Positions 26,955 to 34,542 of a stretch of 64,000 nucleotides of DNA are shown here, one piece after another. The stretch is from the NCBI RefSeq assembly GCF_023094165.1, contig NZ_JALMDK010000019.1, positions 62,001 to 126,000 on the forward strand. Direction: 5' to 3'. Below the pieces are notes generated by a model, which was not told the DNA's origin, did not search any database, and saw nothing but the letters and a program-made list of their open reading frames with translations. Every line of letters begins with the position of its first letter. Position 1 is the first letter of the stretch. Source of the stretch: Crossiella sp. S99.2. GTDB taxonomy: Bacteria > Actinomycetota > Actinomycetes > Mycobacteriales > Pseudonocardiaceae. Both the position numbers and the translations under genes were made by a program.

Positions 26955-27847
26955 AGCTGGCGGCGGTGAATCTCGTTGGCGCTTGGGCGATCGGCGTGGT
27001 CGACGCCGAGTCGGGCACGATCCGGACGGCCCCGGCCGAACTCGGCACCGTCGACGACGTGATCCGCGGCAGGCTCGACCTCCAGCTGGTCGCCGACGCG
27101 GTGCACGGGGCCGAACCCCGCCTGCTCGGCGAGATTCGGCTCGGGCCGCCGGTCCAGCAGTTCAACCGGGATGTGCTCTGCACCGGCTGGAACTACCTGG
27201 ACCACTTCCACGAGTCAGCGGGCAAACGCGAAGGCCAGGATCCGGTGGCAGTCCCGGCGCACCCGACCTTCTTCACCAAGGGCCCGGACACCGTGGTCGG
27301 CCCACATGATCCGATCGCCTTCGACCCGACGATCTCCGCGAAATGGGACTATGAGGCCGAAATCGCCATCGTGATCGGCCGGGACGGGCGCTCGATCCCG
27401 GAATCCACCGCACACCAGCACATCTTCGGCTACCTGGTGGCCAACGACGTCTCCCAGCGCGATCTGCAACGGGCGCACGGCGGCCAGTGGCTCAAGGGCA
27501 AGAGCATCGACGCCACCATGCCGCTCGGTCCATGGCTCACCACCGCGGACGAGATCGGCGCGGTCACGGACCTGCGGATCAGCTGCGAGCTGAACGGCGT
27601 TGAGCTGCAGCGGGCGAGCGCGGCGGAGATGGCCTTCCCGATCCCGCGCCTGATCGCCGAACTCAGCCACGGCATGACCCTGCGCGCGGGTGATGTGCTG
27701 CTCACCGGCACCCCCAGCGGCATCGGCAACGCCCGCGAACCGGCGGTGTACCTGGCCGAGGGGGATGTGCTGGTCACCCGGGTCAGCGGCCTGGGCGAGC
27801 TGCGCAACACGCTGCGGCGGGTGGACCTGGCCCGAGCGGCAACATGA
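26951..27847 (+). CDS. Fumarylacetoacetate-hydrolase-family protein
   Basis: The family covers hydrolases, decarboxylases, hydratases and isomerases of 2-oxo acids from aromatic catabolism. The 298-residue protein has LCTGWNYLDHFHE near residue 76 and the metal-binding acids in WDYEAEIAIVIGRDG near 135. DVSQRDLQRAHGGQWLKGKSID near 170 and VLLTGTPSGIGN near 255 follow. All usual metal-ligand acids appear to be present. GTG start overlaps the RidA stop, and the end overlaps the class V enzyme gene (ATGA). Probably acts late in the pathway on an oxalocrotonate- or acylpyruvate-like intermediate (inference). Confidence 0.9.
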   Translation: MKLAAVNLVGAWAIGVVDAESGTIRTAPAELGTVDDVIRGRLDLQLVADAVHGAEPRLLGEIRLGPPVQQFNRDVLCTGWNYLDHFHESAGKREGQDPVAVPAHPTFFTKGPDTVVGPHDPIAFDPTISAKWDYEAEIAIVIGRDGRSIPESTAHQHIFGYLVANDVSQRDLQRAHGGQWLKGKSIDATMPLGPWLTTADEIGAVTDLRISCELNGVELQRASAAEMAFPIPRLIAELSHGMTLRAGDVLLTGTPSGIGNAREPAVYLAEGDVLVTRVSGLGELRNTLRRVDLARAAT

Positions 27848-29034
27848 CCGATCCCACCCCGGAACGGCTGACCCCGGCCCAGTTCCGCACTCACTTTCCC
27901 ATCACCTGCACCAAAACCTACCTCGCCTCGTGCAGTCAGGGCGCGCTCTCCGACGCCCTCGCCGCGGCCCTGACCACCTTCCAGTCCACCCTGCTCGAAC
28001 ACGGAAACCCTTGGGAGCACTGGATCGTCGAGGTGGAGCGGTCCCGCGCGGCCTTCGCCGAACTGATCGGCGCGACCCCGGCCGAGATCGCCATCGTCTC
28101 CTGCGCCTCCGAAGGCGCGTTCCAGGCAGCCAGCGGCCAGGACTGGACCCGCCGCCCCGGCCTGGTCACCACCGACCTGGAATTCCCCTCGCTGGCCCAC
28201 GTGTGGCTGGCCCAGCGCGCCCGCGGCGCCGAGGTGCGCTTCGCGGGCGCCCACAACGGTTTCGCCGACCTGCCCGGCTACACCAAGCTGATCGACTCCT
28301 CGTGCTCACTGGTCTCGGTGCCGCTGCACGCCTACGCCCACGGCCAGCGGCTCCCGGTCGAGGAGATCACCGAGACCGCGCACCGGCACGGCGCGCGGGT
28401 GCTCGTCGACGCCTACCAGGGCCTGGGCGTGACCGCCGTGGACGTGCGTGAACTCGACTGCGACTACCTGGTCGCCGGCGCGCTGAAGTACCTGCTCGGC
28501 GTGCCCGGCATCGCCTTCCTCTACGTCCGCGCGGGCCTGCCGCACCCGGTCGACCCCCTGCTGACCGGCTGGTTCGGCCAGCGCGACACCTTCGCCTTCA
28601 CCCCACACGACCTCACCTTCGGCCCCGGCGCCAAACGCTTCCAGAGCGGCAGCCCACCGGTGCTCGCCGCGTACGGCGCCCACGCCGGGCTGTCCATGCT
28701 GGCCCGCACCGATCCCGCCGAACGCCAGGCCCACGTCGCGGCGCTGGTCACCCACCTGTACGAGAGCCTCCGGGACGCGGGCGAGCACCTTGCCTCCCCG
28801 GCCGATCCCGCCGCCCGAGGTCCCCAGGTGGCCCTGCGCGACCACGATCCAGCCGCACTCGCCGCGTTCCTGGCCACCCGGGGCGTGATGACCAGCCCCC
28901 GCGGCAGCCTGCTGCGGATCGCCTGCCACTACTACACCTCGACCGAGGACATCGTGACCCTGCTCGACGCGCTGGCCGGGTACCGTCGGTGCAAGCCACA
29001 GCCAAGCGCTAATCGGCTCACAGCAACCTCTTAG
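27844..29034 (+). CDS. Class V aminotransferase-fold PLP enzyme (kynureninase/desulfurase-like)
   Basis: Fold-type I PLP enzyme of 396 residues. The PLP Lys lies in DYLVAGALKYLLG near residue 218, preceded by the cofactor-binding Asp in VLVDAYQGLG near 195. It begins with a segment like LTPAQFRTHFP, as in kynureninase-like and desulfurase-like proteins. The family includes aminotransferases, kynureninases, desulfurases and isomerases, so the reaction cannot be named. Last gene of the operon, starting by ATGA overlap. If the operon degrades an aromatic amino acid, this enzyme could remove alanine or transfer its amino group. Confidence 0.87.
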   Translation: MTDPTPERLTPAQFRTHFPITCTKTYLASCSQGALSDALAAALTTFQSTLLEHGNPWEHWIVEVERSRAAFAELIGATPAEIAIVSCASEGAFQAASGQDWTRRPGLVTTDLEFPSLAHVWLAQRARGAEVRFAGAHNGFADLPGYTKLIDSSCSLVSVPLHAYAHGQRLPVEEITETAHRHGARVLVDAYQGLGVTAVDVRELDCDYLVAGALKYLLGVPGIAFLYVRAGLPHPVDPLLTGWFGQRDTFAFTPHDLTFGPGAKRFQSGSPPVLAAYGAHAGLSMLARTDPAERQAHVAALVTHLYESLRDAGEHLASPADPAARGPQVALRDHDPAALAAFLATRGVMTSPRGSLLRIACHYYTSTEDIVTLLDALAGYRRCKPQPSANRLTATS

Positions 29035-29056
29035 GAACCAGTCGCACCATGAAGCC

Positions 29057-29752
29057 ATGACGCTGATGGAGCACCGCAACCGGATCAACTGGGAAACCGC
29101 CACCGACCCCGGCCGCCGCCGGATCAACGCCGACGCCCTGGCCGTGCGTCCAGGGTGGGACAGCATGACGCCCGTGCTGGCCCTGGCCGATGGCGTCGGC
29201 GACACCCGCACCGCCGCCGACGCCGCCCGCGTCGCGGTCGACGCCGCCACCAGCACCGTCCCCGCCCGCGGACCCACCGAGGCGATCCTGGCCGCCCAGC
29301 GTGCCGTGCTCGCGCTGAGCCACCTCGGGGACAGCGTGCTGGTGGTGGCGATGCCCTTCGCCGACCAGCTCGGCAACGGCTACCGGATCGGCTGGGTCGG
29401 CGACGCCCGCGCCTACCGATGGGATGGCCGCACGCTGACCCGGCTGACCACGGATCACACGGTGGCCGAGTACTTCCGCCGCCAGGGCCTGGACACCACG
29501 CCGTGGATGGAACACATGGTCACCGCCACCGTCCGCTCCGCCCGCCCCCAGGACATCGGCCAGGTCGAGGTCCGCGGCGATGTCGGTTTGCTGCTGTGCA
29601 GCGACGGCGTCTACGGCGCGCTGGACCTGCCCACCATGACCGCCATCGTGGCCCGCCCCGCCCGCTTCGGTCCCCGCGCCCAGGAACTCGTCGCCACCGC
29701 CATCGACCGCGGCGCCACCGACAACGCCACCGCCCTACTCCTAACCCCCTAA
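29057..29752 (+). CDS. PP2C-family Ser/Thr phosphatase
   Basis: Predicted metal-dependent protein phosphatase, cytoplasmic, 231 residues. Seen: the N-terminal Arg/Asp segment GRRRINADAL near residue 20 (normally RxNEDA, so the Glu is replaced by Ala), LADGVGD near 43, WVGDARAYRWDG near 114, LLLCSDGVYG near 177 and GATDNATALLLT at the C-terminus, which together supply the metal-binding Asp residues. It is a stand-alone catalytic domain without a sensor. It starts only 22 bp after the preceding operon, so it may be co-transcribed, but its function is unrelated. Substrate unknown. Confidence 0.85.
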   Translation: MTLMEHRNRINWETATDPGRRRINADALAVRPGWDSMTPVLALADGVGDTRTAADAARVAVDAATSTVPARGPTEAILAAQRAVLALSHLGDSVLVVAMPFADQLGNGYRIGWVGDARAYRWDGRTLTRLTTDHTVAEYFRRQGLDTTPWMEHMVTATVRSARPQDIGQVEVRGDVGLLLCSDGVYGALDLPTMTAIVARPARFGPRAQELVATAIDRGATDNATALLLTP

Positions 29753-29760
29753 ACCCAAGT

Positions 29761-29942
29761 CGTACGGCGAGTTGGCCGTTATGGACGCCGAGTTGGCCGA
29801 AGTGGACGGTGCGTTGGCCGAAGTGGCACGTCTCTCGTGCCAGTTGGGCCAACTGGTACGCCCGCTTGGGCAAAACCGGCGTACGAGTTGGGCCAACTCG
29901 CCGTCCATAAGGGCCAACGTGGGGTACGACAACGGCCAACAC
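29761..29942 (+). repeat. Dispersed intergenic palindromic repeat, copy A
   Basis: Longest copy of the family. It has several TTGGCC units and two cores, AGTTGGGCCAACTGGTACGC and GAGTTGGGCCAACTCGCCGT, joined by the spacer CTTGGGCAAAACCGGCGTAC. It ends 15 bp from the stop of the minus-strand antiporter gene, between convergent genes. Open reading through it is a by-product of GC bias. Confidence 0.8.
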
Positions 29943-29956
29943 GCGGGGTGGGTGGG

Positions 29957-31831
29957 TTAGCCGACGGTGGCGTGGATGAAGCACCAGCGCCATTTTTCGC
30001 CGGGCTCGAAGCTGCGCATCACCGGGTGCTGGCTGTCGCGGAAGTGGGCGGTGGCGTGCTGGCTGGGGCTGGAATCGCAGCAGGCGACGTGGCCGCAGGT
30101 CAGGCAGAGGCGGAGGTGCACCCAGTTGGTGGTGCCCTCGGCCAGGCAGTCCTCGCAGCCTTCCTCGCTGCCAGGGGGGACGTGGTACGGGGCGGATTTG
30201 AGGTGTTTGCAGACCTGGGTGGTGCTGGGGGCCTTGAGCCAGCCGGTGCCGGGGTCGGTGACCAGCTGGGTGGAGCGGTCCAGCATGGATTCCTCGATGG
30301 CGAGCATGTCCAGGACCCGGCGCAGCACGATATCGTCCGCTGCCTTGCGATCGCGGGCGTCCAGCAGAGTGTCCATTTCGGACTCCAGCATGGCGCGGCG
30401 GAGTCTGCGGTAGGCGAAGCTGGGGGTTTCCAGGTCGTCGTCGGGGCGGCCGAGGGTTTCCCAGGCGGCGTTGACCCGGTTGTTCAGGCGGGTGCGCAGG
30501 CGGTCCAGGACTTCGGGGGTGTCCTCGGGGCGGGTCTCCTTCTCCAGGCGCTCCAGTGCCGCGGTGGTCATGGCCTGGAGCAGGACCGCTTCCTGCAGGG
30601 CGTCCTGGGCTGGGTCGGGGGCGGGCAGTTTGAGTTTGCGGACCAGCCAGGGCAGGGAACCGCCTTGCAGCAACAGGGTTCCGGCCACCACCACGAACGC
30701 GGCCAGTACCAGCACCGGGCGTTGCGGGGTGTTCTCGGGCAGCACGAACACCGCGGCCAGGGTCACCACGCCGCGCATGCCGGCCCAGGCGGTCACCGCG
30801 GAGTACCGCCAGCGCCAGGCCTTGCGGCCGAAAGCCTTGCGCAGCAACGTGATGCCGACCATCCACAGTACCCGGGTGAGGATGGTGGCGGCCAGTACCA
30901 GGCCACAGGCCAGGACCAGGGTGCCCAGGGACAGGTCGGTTTCGCCGACTTCGGTGAGGATGCGGCGCAGTTGCAGGCCGATGAGCAGGAAGACGACGTT
31001 CTCAAGGAGGAACTGGATGGTCTGCCAGTTGACCGTGCTGGCGATGCGGGCCGCGCCGTTGAGCATCCGGGGTTCGCGGTGGCCCAGCATCAGGCCGGCG
31101 ATCACCACGGCGAGCACGCCGGAGCCGTGCACGGCCTCGGCCGCGACGTAGGCGGCGTAGGGCACGACCAGGGACACGCCGGTGTCGAAGACCGGGTCCT
31201 GCAACCGGGTGCGCAGGAATCCGGCCACGTAGCCGACGATCAGTCCGAGCAGCACCCCGGCGCCCGCGGCGAGCAGGAAGTTGCCGCCGACCTGCCAGAA
31301 GGTGACCGCCCCCGCCATGGCCGCGATCGCGGTGCGCAGCGCGACCAGCGCGGCCGCGTCGTTGACTAGGCTCTCGCCCTCCAGCACCCGCACGATCGTG
31401 CGCGGCAGGCCGACCCGCCGGGCCACCGCGGTCGCGGCCACCGCGTCGGGTGGGGCGACCACCGCGCCGAGGGCGAACGCGGCGGCCAGCGGCACGCCGG
31501 GGATGGCGAGCCAGGCGACCGCGCCGACGCCGAGCGTGGTGAACACGACCAGACCGACCGAGAGCAACCCGATCGGACCCCGGTTGGCCCGGAAGTCGAT
31601 CAGTGAGGTGCGGATCGCGGTGGCGTAGAGCAGCGGCGGCAGCAGGCCGATGAGCACCACGTCCGGGTTGAGCGCGTAGTCCGGCACCCCGGGGATGAAG
31701 GACACCGCGACGCCGACCACGATCAGGCACAGCGGCGCCGACAGGTTCAGCACCTTCGCCAGGAAGGTCACCGCGAGCACCGCGACGACCAGCCCGATGA
31801 TCTCCAGCGCGATCTCCATGGCGCACAGCAT
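29957..31831 (-). CDS. CPA1-type Na+/H+ antiporter fused to a C-terminal UBP zinc finger
   Basis: Cation/proton exchanger of the cytoplasmic membrane. In 624 residues the first 400 form a CPA1 transporter with about 12 helices, including the expected acidic transport motif in EGESLVNDAAALVALRTA. A 130-residue cytoplasmic helical region follows (LERLEKETRPED ... RDRKAADDIVLRR). The last 85 residues are a ZnF_UBP domain (CKHLKS, GCEDC, CLTCGHVACC, then spaced His residues), a fold best known from eukaryotic deubiquitinases. The fusion recurs in actinobacteria as far as I know, but the role of the finger is unclear. ATG 31831 or 31819 are both possible starts. Convergent with the PP2C gene. Confidence 0.9.
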   Translation of the reverse strand: MLCAMEIALEIIGLVVAVLAVTFLAKVLNLSAPLCLIVVGVAVSFIPGVPDYALNPDVVLIGLLPPLLYATAIRTSLIDFRANRGPIGLLSVGLVVFTTLGVGAVAWLAIPGVPLAAAFALGAVVAPPDAVAATAVARRVGLPRTIVRVLEGESLVNDAAALVALRTAIAAMAGAVTFWQVGGNFLLAAGAGVLLGLIVGYVAGFLRTRLQDPVFDTGVSLVVPYAAYVAAEAVHGSGVLAVVIAGLMLGHREPRMLNGAARIASTVNWQTIQFLLENVVFLLIGLQLRRILTEVGETDLSLGTLVLACGLVLAATILTRVLWMVGITLLRKAFGRKAWRWRYSAVTAWAGMRGVVTLAAVFVLPENTPQRPVLVLAAFVVVAGTLLLQGGSLPWLVRKLKLPAPDPAQDALQEAVLLQAMTTAALERLEKETRPEDTPEVLDRLRTRLNNRVNAAWETLGRPDDDLETPSFAYRRLRRAMLESEMDTLLDARDRKAADDIVLRRVLDMLAIEESMLDRSTQLVTDPGTGWLKAPSTTQVCKHLKSAPYHVPPGSEEGCEDCLAEGTTNWVHLRLCLTCGHVACCDSSPSQHATAHFRDSQHPVMRSFEPGEKWRWCFIHATVG

Positions 31832-31900
31832 CCCTCACGACCGGCCTGGTCACCGCATGAGCCACGGGTTTTGTCGGTGGGCGTGGCTAGGTTTGCGTAC

Positions 31901-33079
31901 GTGCTCCGAACGCTCGCGATCGAGAACTACCGCTCCCTGCGTCACCTGGTGCTGCCGTTGCGCCAGCTCAACCTGGTCACCGGCGCCAACGGCAGTGGCA
32001 AGTCCAGCCTGTACCGGGCGTTACGGCTGCTCGCCGACGCCGCCCGCAACGGCGCGGTCACCGCGCTGGCCAGGGAGGGCGGGTTGCAGTCCACGTTGTG
32101 GGCGGGGCCCGCGGTGATCGGCCGGGGGGTGCGCGAGGGCCGGTACGCGGTGCAGGGCACGGTGCGTAAGGAGCCGGTCGGGTTGCGGCTGGGCTTCGCC
32201 GGGGACGACTTCGGGTATTCGCTGGACCTGGGCCTGCCGCAGCCGGGGGAGACCGCGTTCGCGCTGGACCCGGAGATCAAGGGCGAGGCGGTGTGGCGCG
32301 GTCCGGTGTACAAGCAGAGCGGGCTGTTCGCCGAGCGGCGCAACGGCGCGGTGCTGCTGCGCGGGGCGACCGGGGCCTGGGGCGAGGACACCTTCCGGAT
32401 CCGGCCGTATGACAGCCTGCTCAGCGAGTTCACCGATCCGCGGGTGGCGCCGGAGGTGATGGTGCTGCGTGAACGGATCCGGTCCTGGCGGTTCTACGAC
32501 CATTTCCGCACCGACGCCGACGCCCCCGCCCGGCAGGCCCGCCTGGGCACCCGCACCCCGGTGCTCAGCCAGGACGGCGCGGACCTGGCCGCCGCGGTGC
32601 AGACGATCACCGAGATCGGCGACACCGACGCGCTGGGCCTGGCCATTGAGGACGCCTTCCCCGGTTCCCGGGTGACGGTCGAGCATTCGGACGGGCGGTT
32701 CGAGTTGTCCTTGCGCCAGCACGGGTTGTTGCGGCCGTTGCGCGCGGCCGAGCTGTCCGACGGCACCCTGCGCTACCTGCTGTGGGTGGCCGCGCTGCTC
32801 AGCCCGCGCATCCCGGAGCTGTTCGTGCTCAACGAGCCCGAGACCAGCCTGCACCCCGATCTGCTGCCCGCACTGGCCCGGCTGATCGTCACCGCGGCGA
32901 AGAACACCCAGGTCGTGGTGGTCTCGCACGCCCGCCCGCTGATCGCCGCGATCGAGGCGGGCGCCGAGGAGACGGGCGCCGACCTCGGTGCGGTGCGGCT
33001 GGTCAAGGACCTGGGGGAGACCACGATCGAGGGACAGGGCCGCCTGGACCAGCCGTCCTGGCACTGGCCCAAGCGGTAG
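31901..33079 (+). CDS. RecF/OLD-like AAA ATPase
   Basis: ABC-ATPase-fold protein of about 392 residues. Seen: an N-terminal LRTLAIENYRSL, Walker A VTGANGSGKSSLYRAL, and near the C-terminus LSDGTLRYLLWVAALL (signature), LFVLNEPETSLHPDLL (Walker B with the catalytic Glu) and VVVVSHARPLI (switch His). There is no attached TOPRIM nuclease domain and no neighbouring nuclease gene. GTG at 31901 is preferred because it puts the conserved first strand at the N-terminus, as in relatives; a start 30 bp upstream is possible. Such proteins occur in DNA repair and in phage defence, but no role can be assigned. Confidence 0.82.
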   Translation: MLRTLAIENYRSLRHLVLPLRQLNLVTGANGSGKSSLYRALRLLADAARNGAVTALAREGGLQSTLWAGPAVIGRGVREGRYAVQGTVRKEPVGLRLGFAGDDFGYSLDLGLPQPGETAFALDPEIKGEAVWRGPVYKQSGLFAERRNGAVLLRGATGAWGEDTFRIRPYDSLLSEFTDPRVAPEVMVLRERIRSWRFYDHFRTDADAPARQARLGTRTPVLSQDGADLAAAVQTITEIGDTDALGLAIEDAFPGSRVTVEHSDGRFELSLRQHGLLRPLRAAELSDGTLRYLLWVAALLSPRIPELFVLNEPETSLHPDLLPALARLIVTAAKNTQVVVVSHARPLIAAIEAGAEETGADLGAVRLVKDLGETTIEGQGRLDQPSWHWPKR

Positions 33080-33082
33080 CCG

Positions 33083-33814
33083 TCACCAGCGGCGCTGGAT
33101 CGCCTGGTCGTGCGAGACGGAGTAGAGGGTGGCCAGGTCGTTGGGCAGGGCGGCCTTGACCGCCTTGCTGATCTCGTCCACCAGCACCTCCTCGGCGCCC
33201 GCGGTCAGCCCGTCGAGGGCTTCCCTGGCCACCGTCTCGGCGCTGATTTTCTCGAACGGGACCCGCTTGCTGAACTCGGTGTCCACGTAGCCGCAGTGCA
33301 CGTTGAGCACGTGCGTGCCCTGGCCGCGCAGGCCCAGCCGCAGCGAGTTGGAGATCGACCACTGCGCGGCCTTGCTCGCGGCGTACCCGGGTGCGGCGTC
33401 GATGGCCAGCCAGCTCGCCACGGACAGCATGTTCACCAGCGCGCCGCCGCCCCGCGCGGCCAGCACCGGCGCGAACGCCTTGGCCACCGCCCAGGTGCCC
33501 AGCGTGTTGACCTCGAACTCCTGCCGCGCCCCGGCGAGGGAGCCCTGGAGCAGGCTCGGTCCGGCGACCACGCCCGCGTTGTTGACCACGATCGAGACGT
33601 CGCCCGCGGTCGCGGCGAGCTGGGCGACCTGGGCGTGGTCGGTGACGTCGAGGGCCACCGGCACGATCCGCGGGTCGGTCACCTCGACCGACTTCGGGTC
33701 GCGCGCCCCGGCGTAGACCTTGCTCGCGCCGCGGGCCAGCAGCCCCGCCACAAAAGCCCGGCCAATGCCCCGGTTCGCCCCGGTCACCAGCGCCACCGCA
33801 CCGTCGATCCGCAT
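33083..33814 (-). CDS. Short-chain dehydrogenase/reductase
   Basis: NAD(P)H-dependent oxidoreductase of 243 residues. It has LVTGANRGIGRAF near residue 9, VVNNAGVV near 80, a Ser about 13 residues before YAASKAA (YxxxK active site), and the usual NVHCGYVDTEF after it. Substrate unknown. Its stop lies 3 bp from the stop of the convergent ATPase gene. The start is preceded by a short palindromic element that may bind a regulator. Confidence 0.88.
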   Translation of the reverse strand: MRIDGAVALVTGANRGIGRAFVAGLLARGASKVYAGARDPKSVEVTDPRIVPVALDVTDHAQVAQLAATAGDVSIVVNNAGVVAGPSLLQGSLAGARQEFEVNTLGTWAVAKAFAPVLAARGGGALVNMLSVASWLAIDAAPGYAASKAAQWSISNSLRLGLRGQGTHVLNVHCGYVDTEFSKRVPFEKISAETVAREALDGLTAGAEEVLVDEISKAVKAALPNDLATLYSVSHDQAIQRRW

Positions 33815-33865
33815 GTCTGTGCTCCTTGTTCCAGCAGTTCGGGAAGACACCACCGACGCTATCCG

Positions 33866-33888
33866 CTGAGTTTCAAAAAGCAACTCAG
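33866..33888. promoter_or_regulatory. Possible operator of the SDR gene
   Basis: Inverted repeat CTGAGTT / AACTCAG with a 9-nt A-rich loop, about 52 bp upstream of the SDR start, within the only AT-rich part of this gap. Further ACTCA copies occur at about 33909 and 33933. This resembles operators of HxlR/ArsR-type regulators, but no regulator gene is adjacent. Confidence 0.4.
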
Positions 33889-33960
33889 ATGGACAGGATG
33901 TGGCCCGACTCACCCTGGATCTAAGAAGGAGACTCAGCTGGTCCGGGACCGGGTCGGGCG

Positions 33961-34030
33961 TTCGTACCAGTTGGGCCAACTCGTACGCCCGTTTGGGCAA
34001 AACCGGCGTACCAGTTGGGCCAACTCGCCG
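33961..34030 (+). repeat. Dispersed intergenic palindromic repeat, copy B
   Basis: Two cores GTACCAGTTGGGCCAACTCG 44 bp apart, separated by TACGCCCGTTTGGGCAAAAC. It is nearly identical to the centre of copies A and E. It lies between divergent genes and is the only copy that does not follow a gene's stop codon. Confidence 0.8.
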
Positions 34031-34091
34031 GAAGAGGGGTGGGGCGGGGGTGTCTGGGGAGGTGGGGGTGGGTGGTGGACAGAATGGGGGC

Positions 34092-34520
34092 ATGTCGACT
34101 TTGTTCTCCCGGATCATCGCCGGTGAGCTGCCTGGGCGGTTCGTGTGGCGGGATGCCGGGGTCTCCGCGTTCCTGAGCATCGCGCCGTTGCGGCCGGGGC
34201 ACACCCTCGTCGTGCCGCATGCCGAGATCGACCAGTGGACCCAGGCCGAGCCGGAACTGCTCGGTCGCTGTATGGCAATCGCACAGGTCATCGGGCAGGG
34301 TGTGCAGCGTGCGTGGGCAGCGCCGCGGGCTGGGCTGATCGTGGCCGGGTTCGAGGTGCCGCACCTGCACGTGCATGTGTCGCCGGTGTGGGACATGGAC
34401 GACTTCGACTTCACGCGGGTAGAGATGGAACCGGACGGCGCGAAGTTGGACGACGCTCTGCACCGGCTGCGGGTGGCCCTGCGCGAGCTGGGTCACGAGG
34501 AACACGTGCCCGCCGACTAG
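34092..34520 (+). CDS. HIT-family protein (histidine-triad nucleotide hydrolase)
   Basis: Small cytoplasmic enzyme acting on nucleotide phosphoramidates or dinucleotides. The 142-residue protein starts FSRIIAGELPGRFVWRD, as usual for HIT proteins, and has the catalytic triad HLHVHVSP near residue 97. The C-terminus is longer and more acidic than in HinT. The ATG at 34092 is the only start giving a clean N-terminal domain. It is followed 22 bp later by the SecA2-type gene, so the two are probably co-transcribed. Confidence 0.88.
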   Translation: MSTLFSRIIAGELPGRFVWRDAGVSAFLSIAPLRPGHTLVVPHAEIDQWTQAEPELLGRCMAIAQVIGQGVQRAWAAPRAGLIVAGFEVPHLHVHVSPVWDMDDFDFTRVEMEPDGAKLDDALHRLRVALRELGHEEHVPAD

Positions 34521-34542
34521 GCGGGCGGACAGGGGGAACCCG

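Noticed and set aside
29761..29942. Possible CRISPR array
   Set aside because: Units are short, palindromic, unequal in length and lack unique spacers of constant size; there are no cas genes.
29772..29960. Short frames across the dispersed repeats that give similar peptides (QLGQLVRPLGQ-like)
   Set aside because: The similarity follows from the repeated DNA, the same repeats are open in several frames on both strands, and no ribosome binding site fits.
31901..33079. RecF/OLD-like ATPase as part of an anti-phage system
   Set aside because: No nuclease, reverse transcriptase, effector or other defence gene is adjacent, and its neighbours are housekeeping-type genes.
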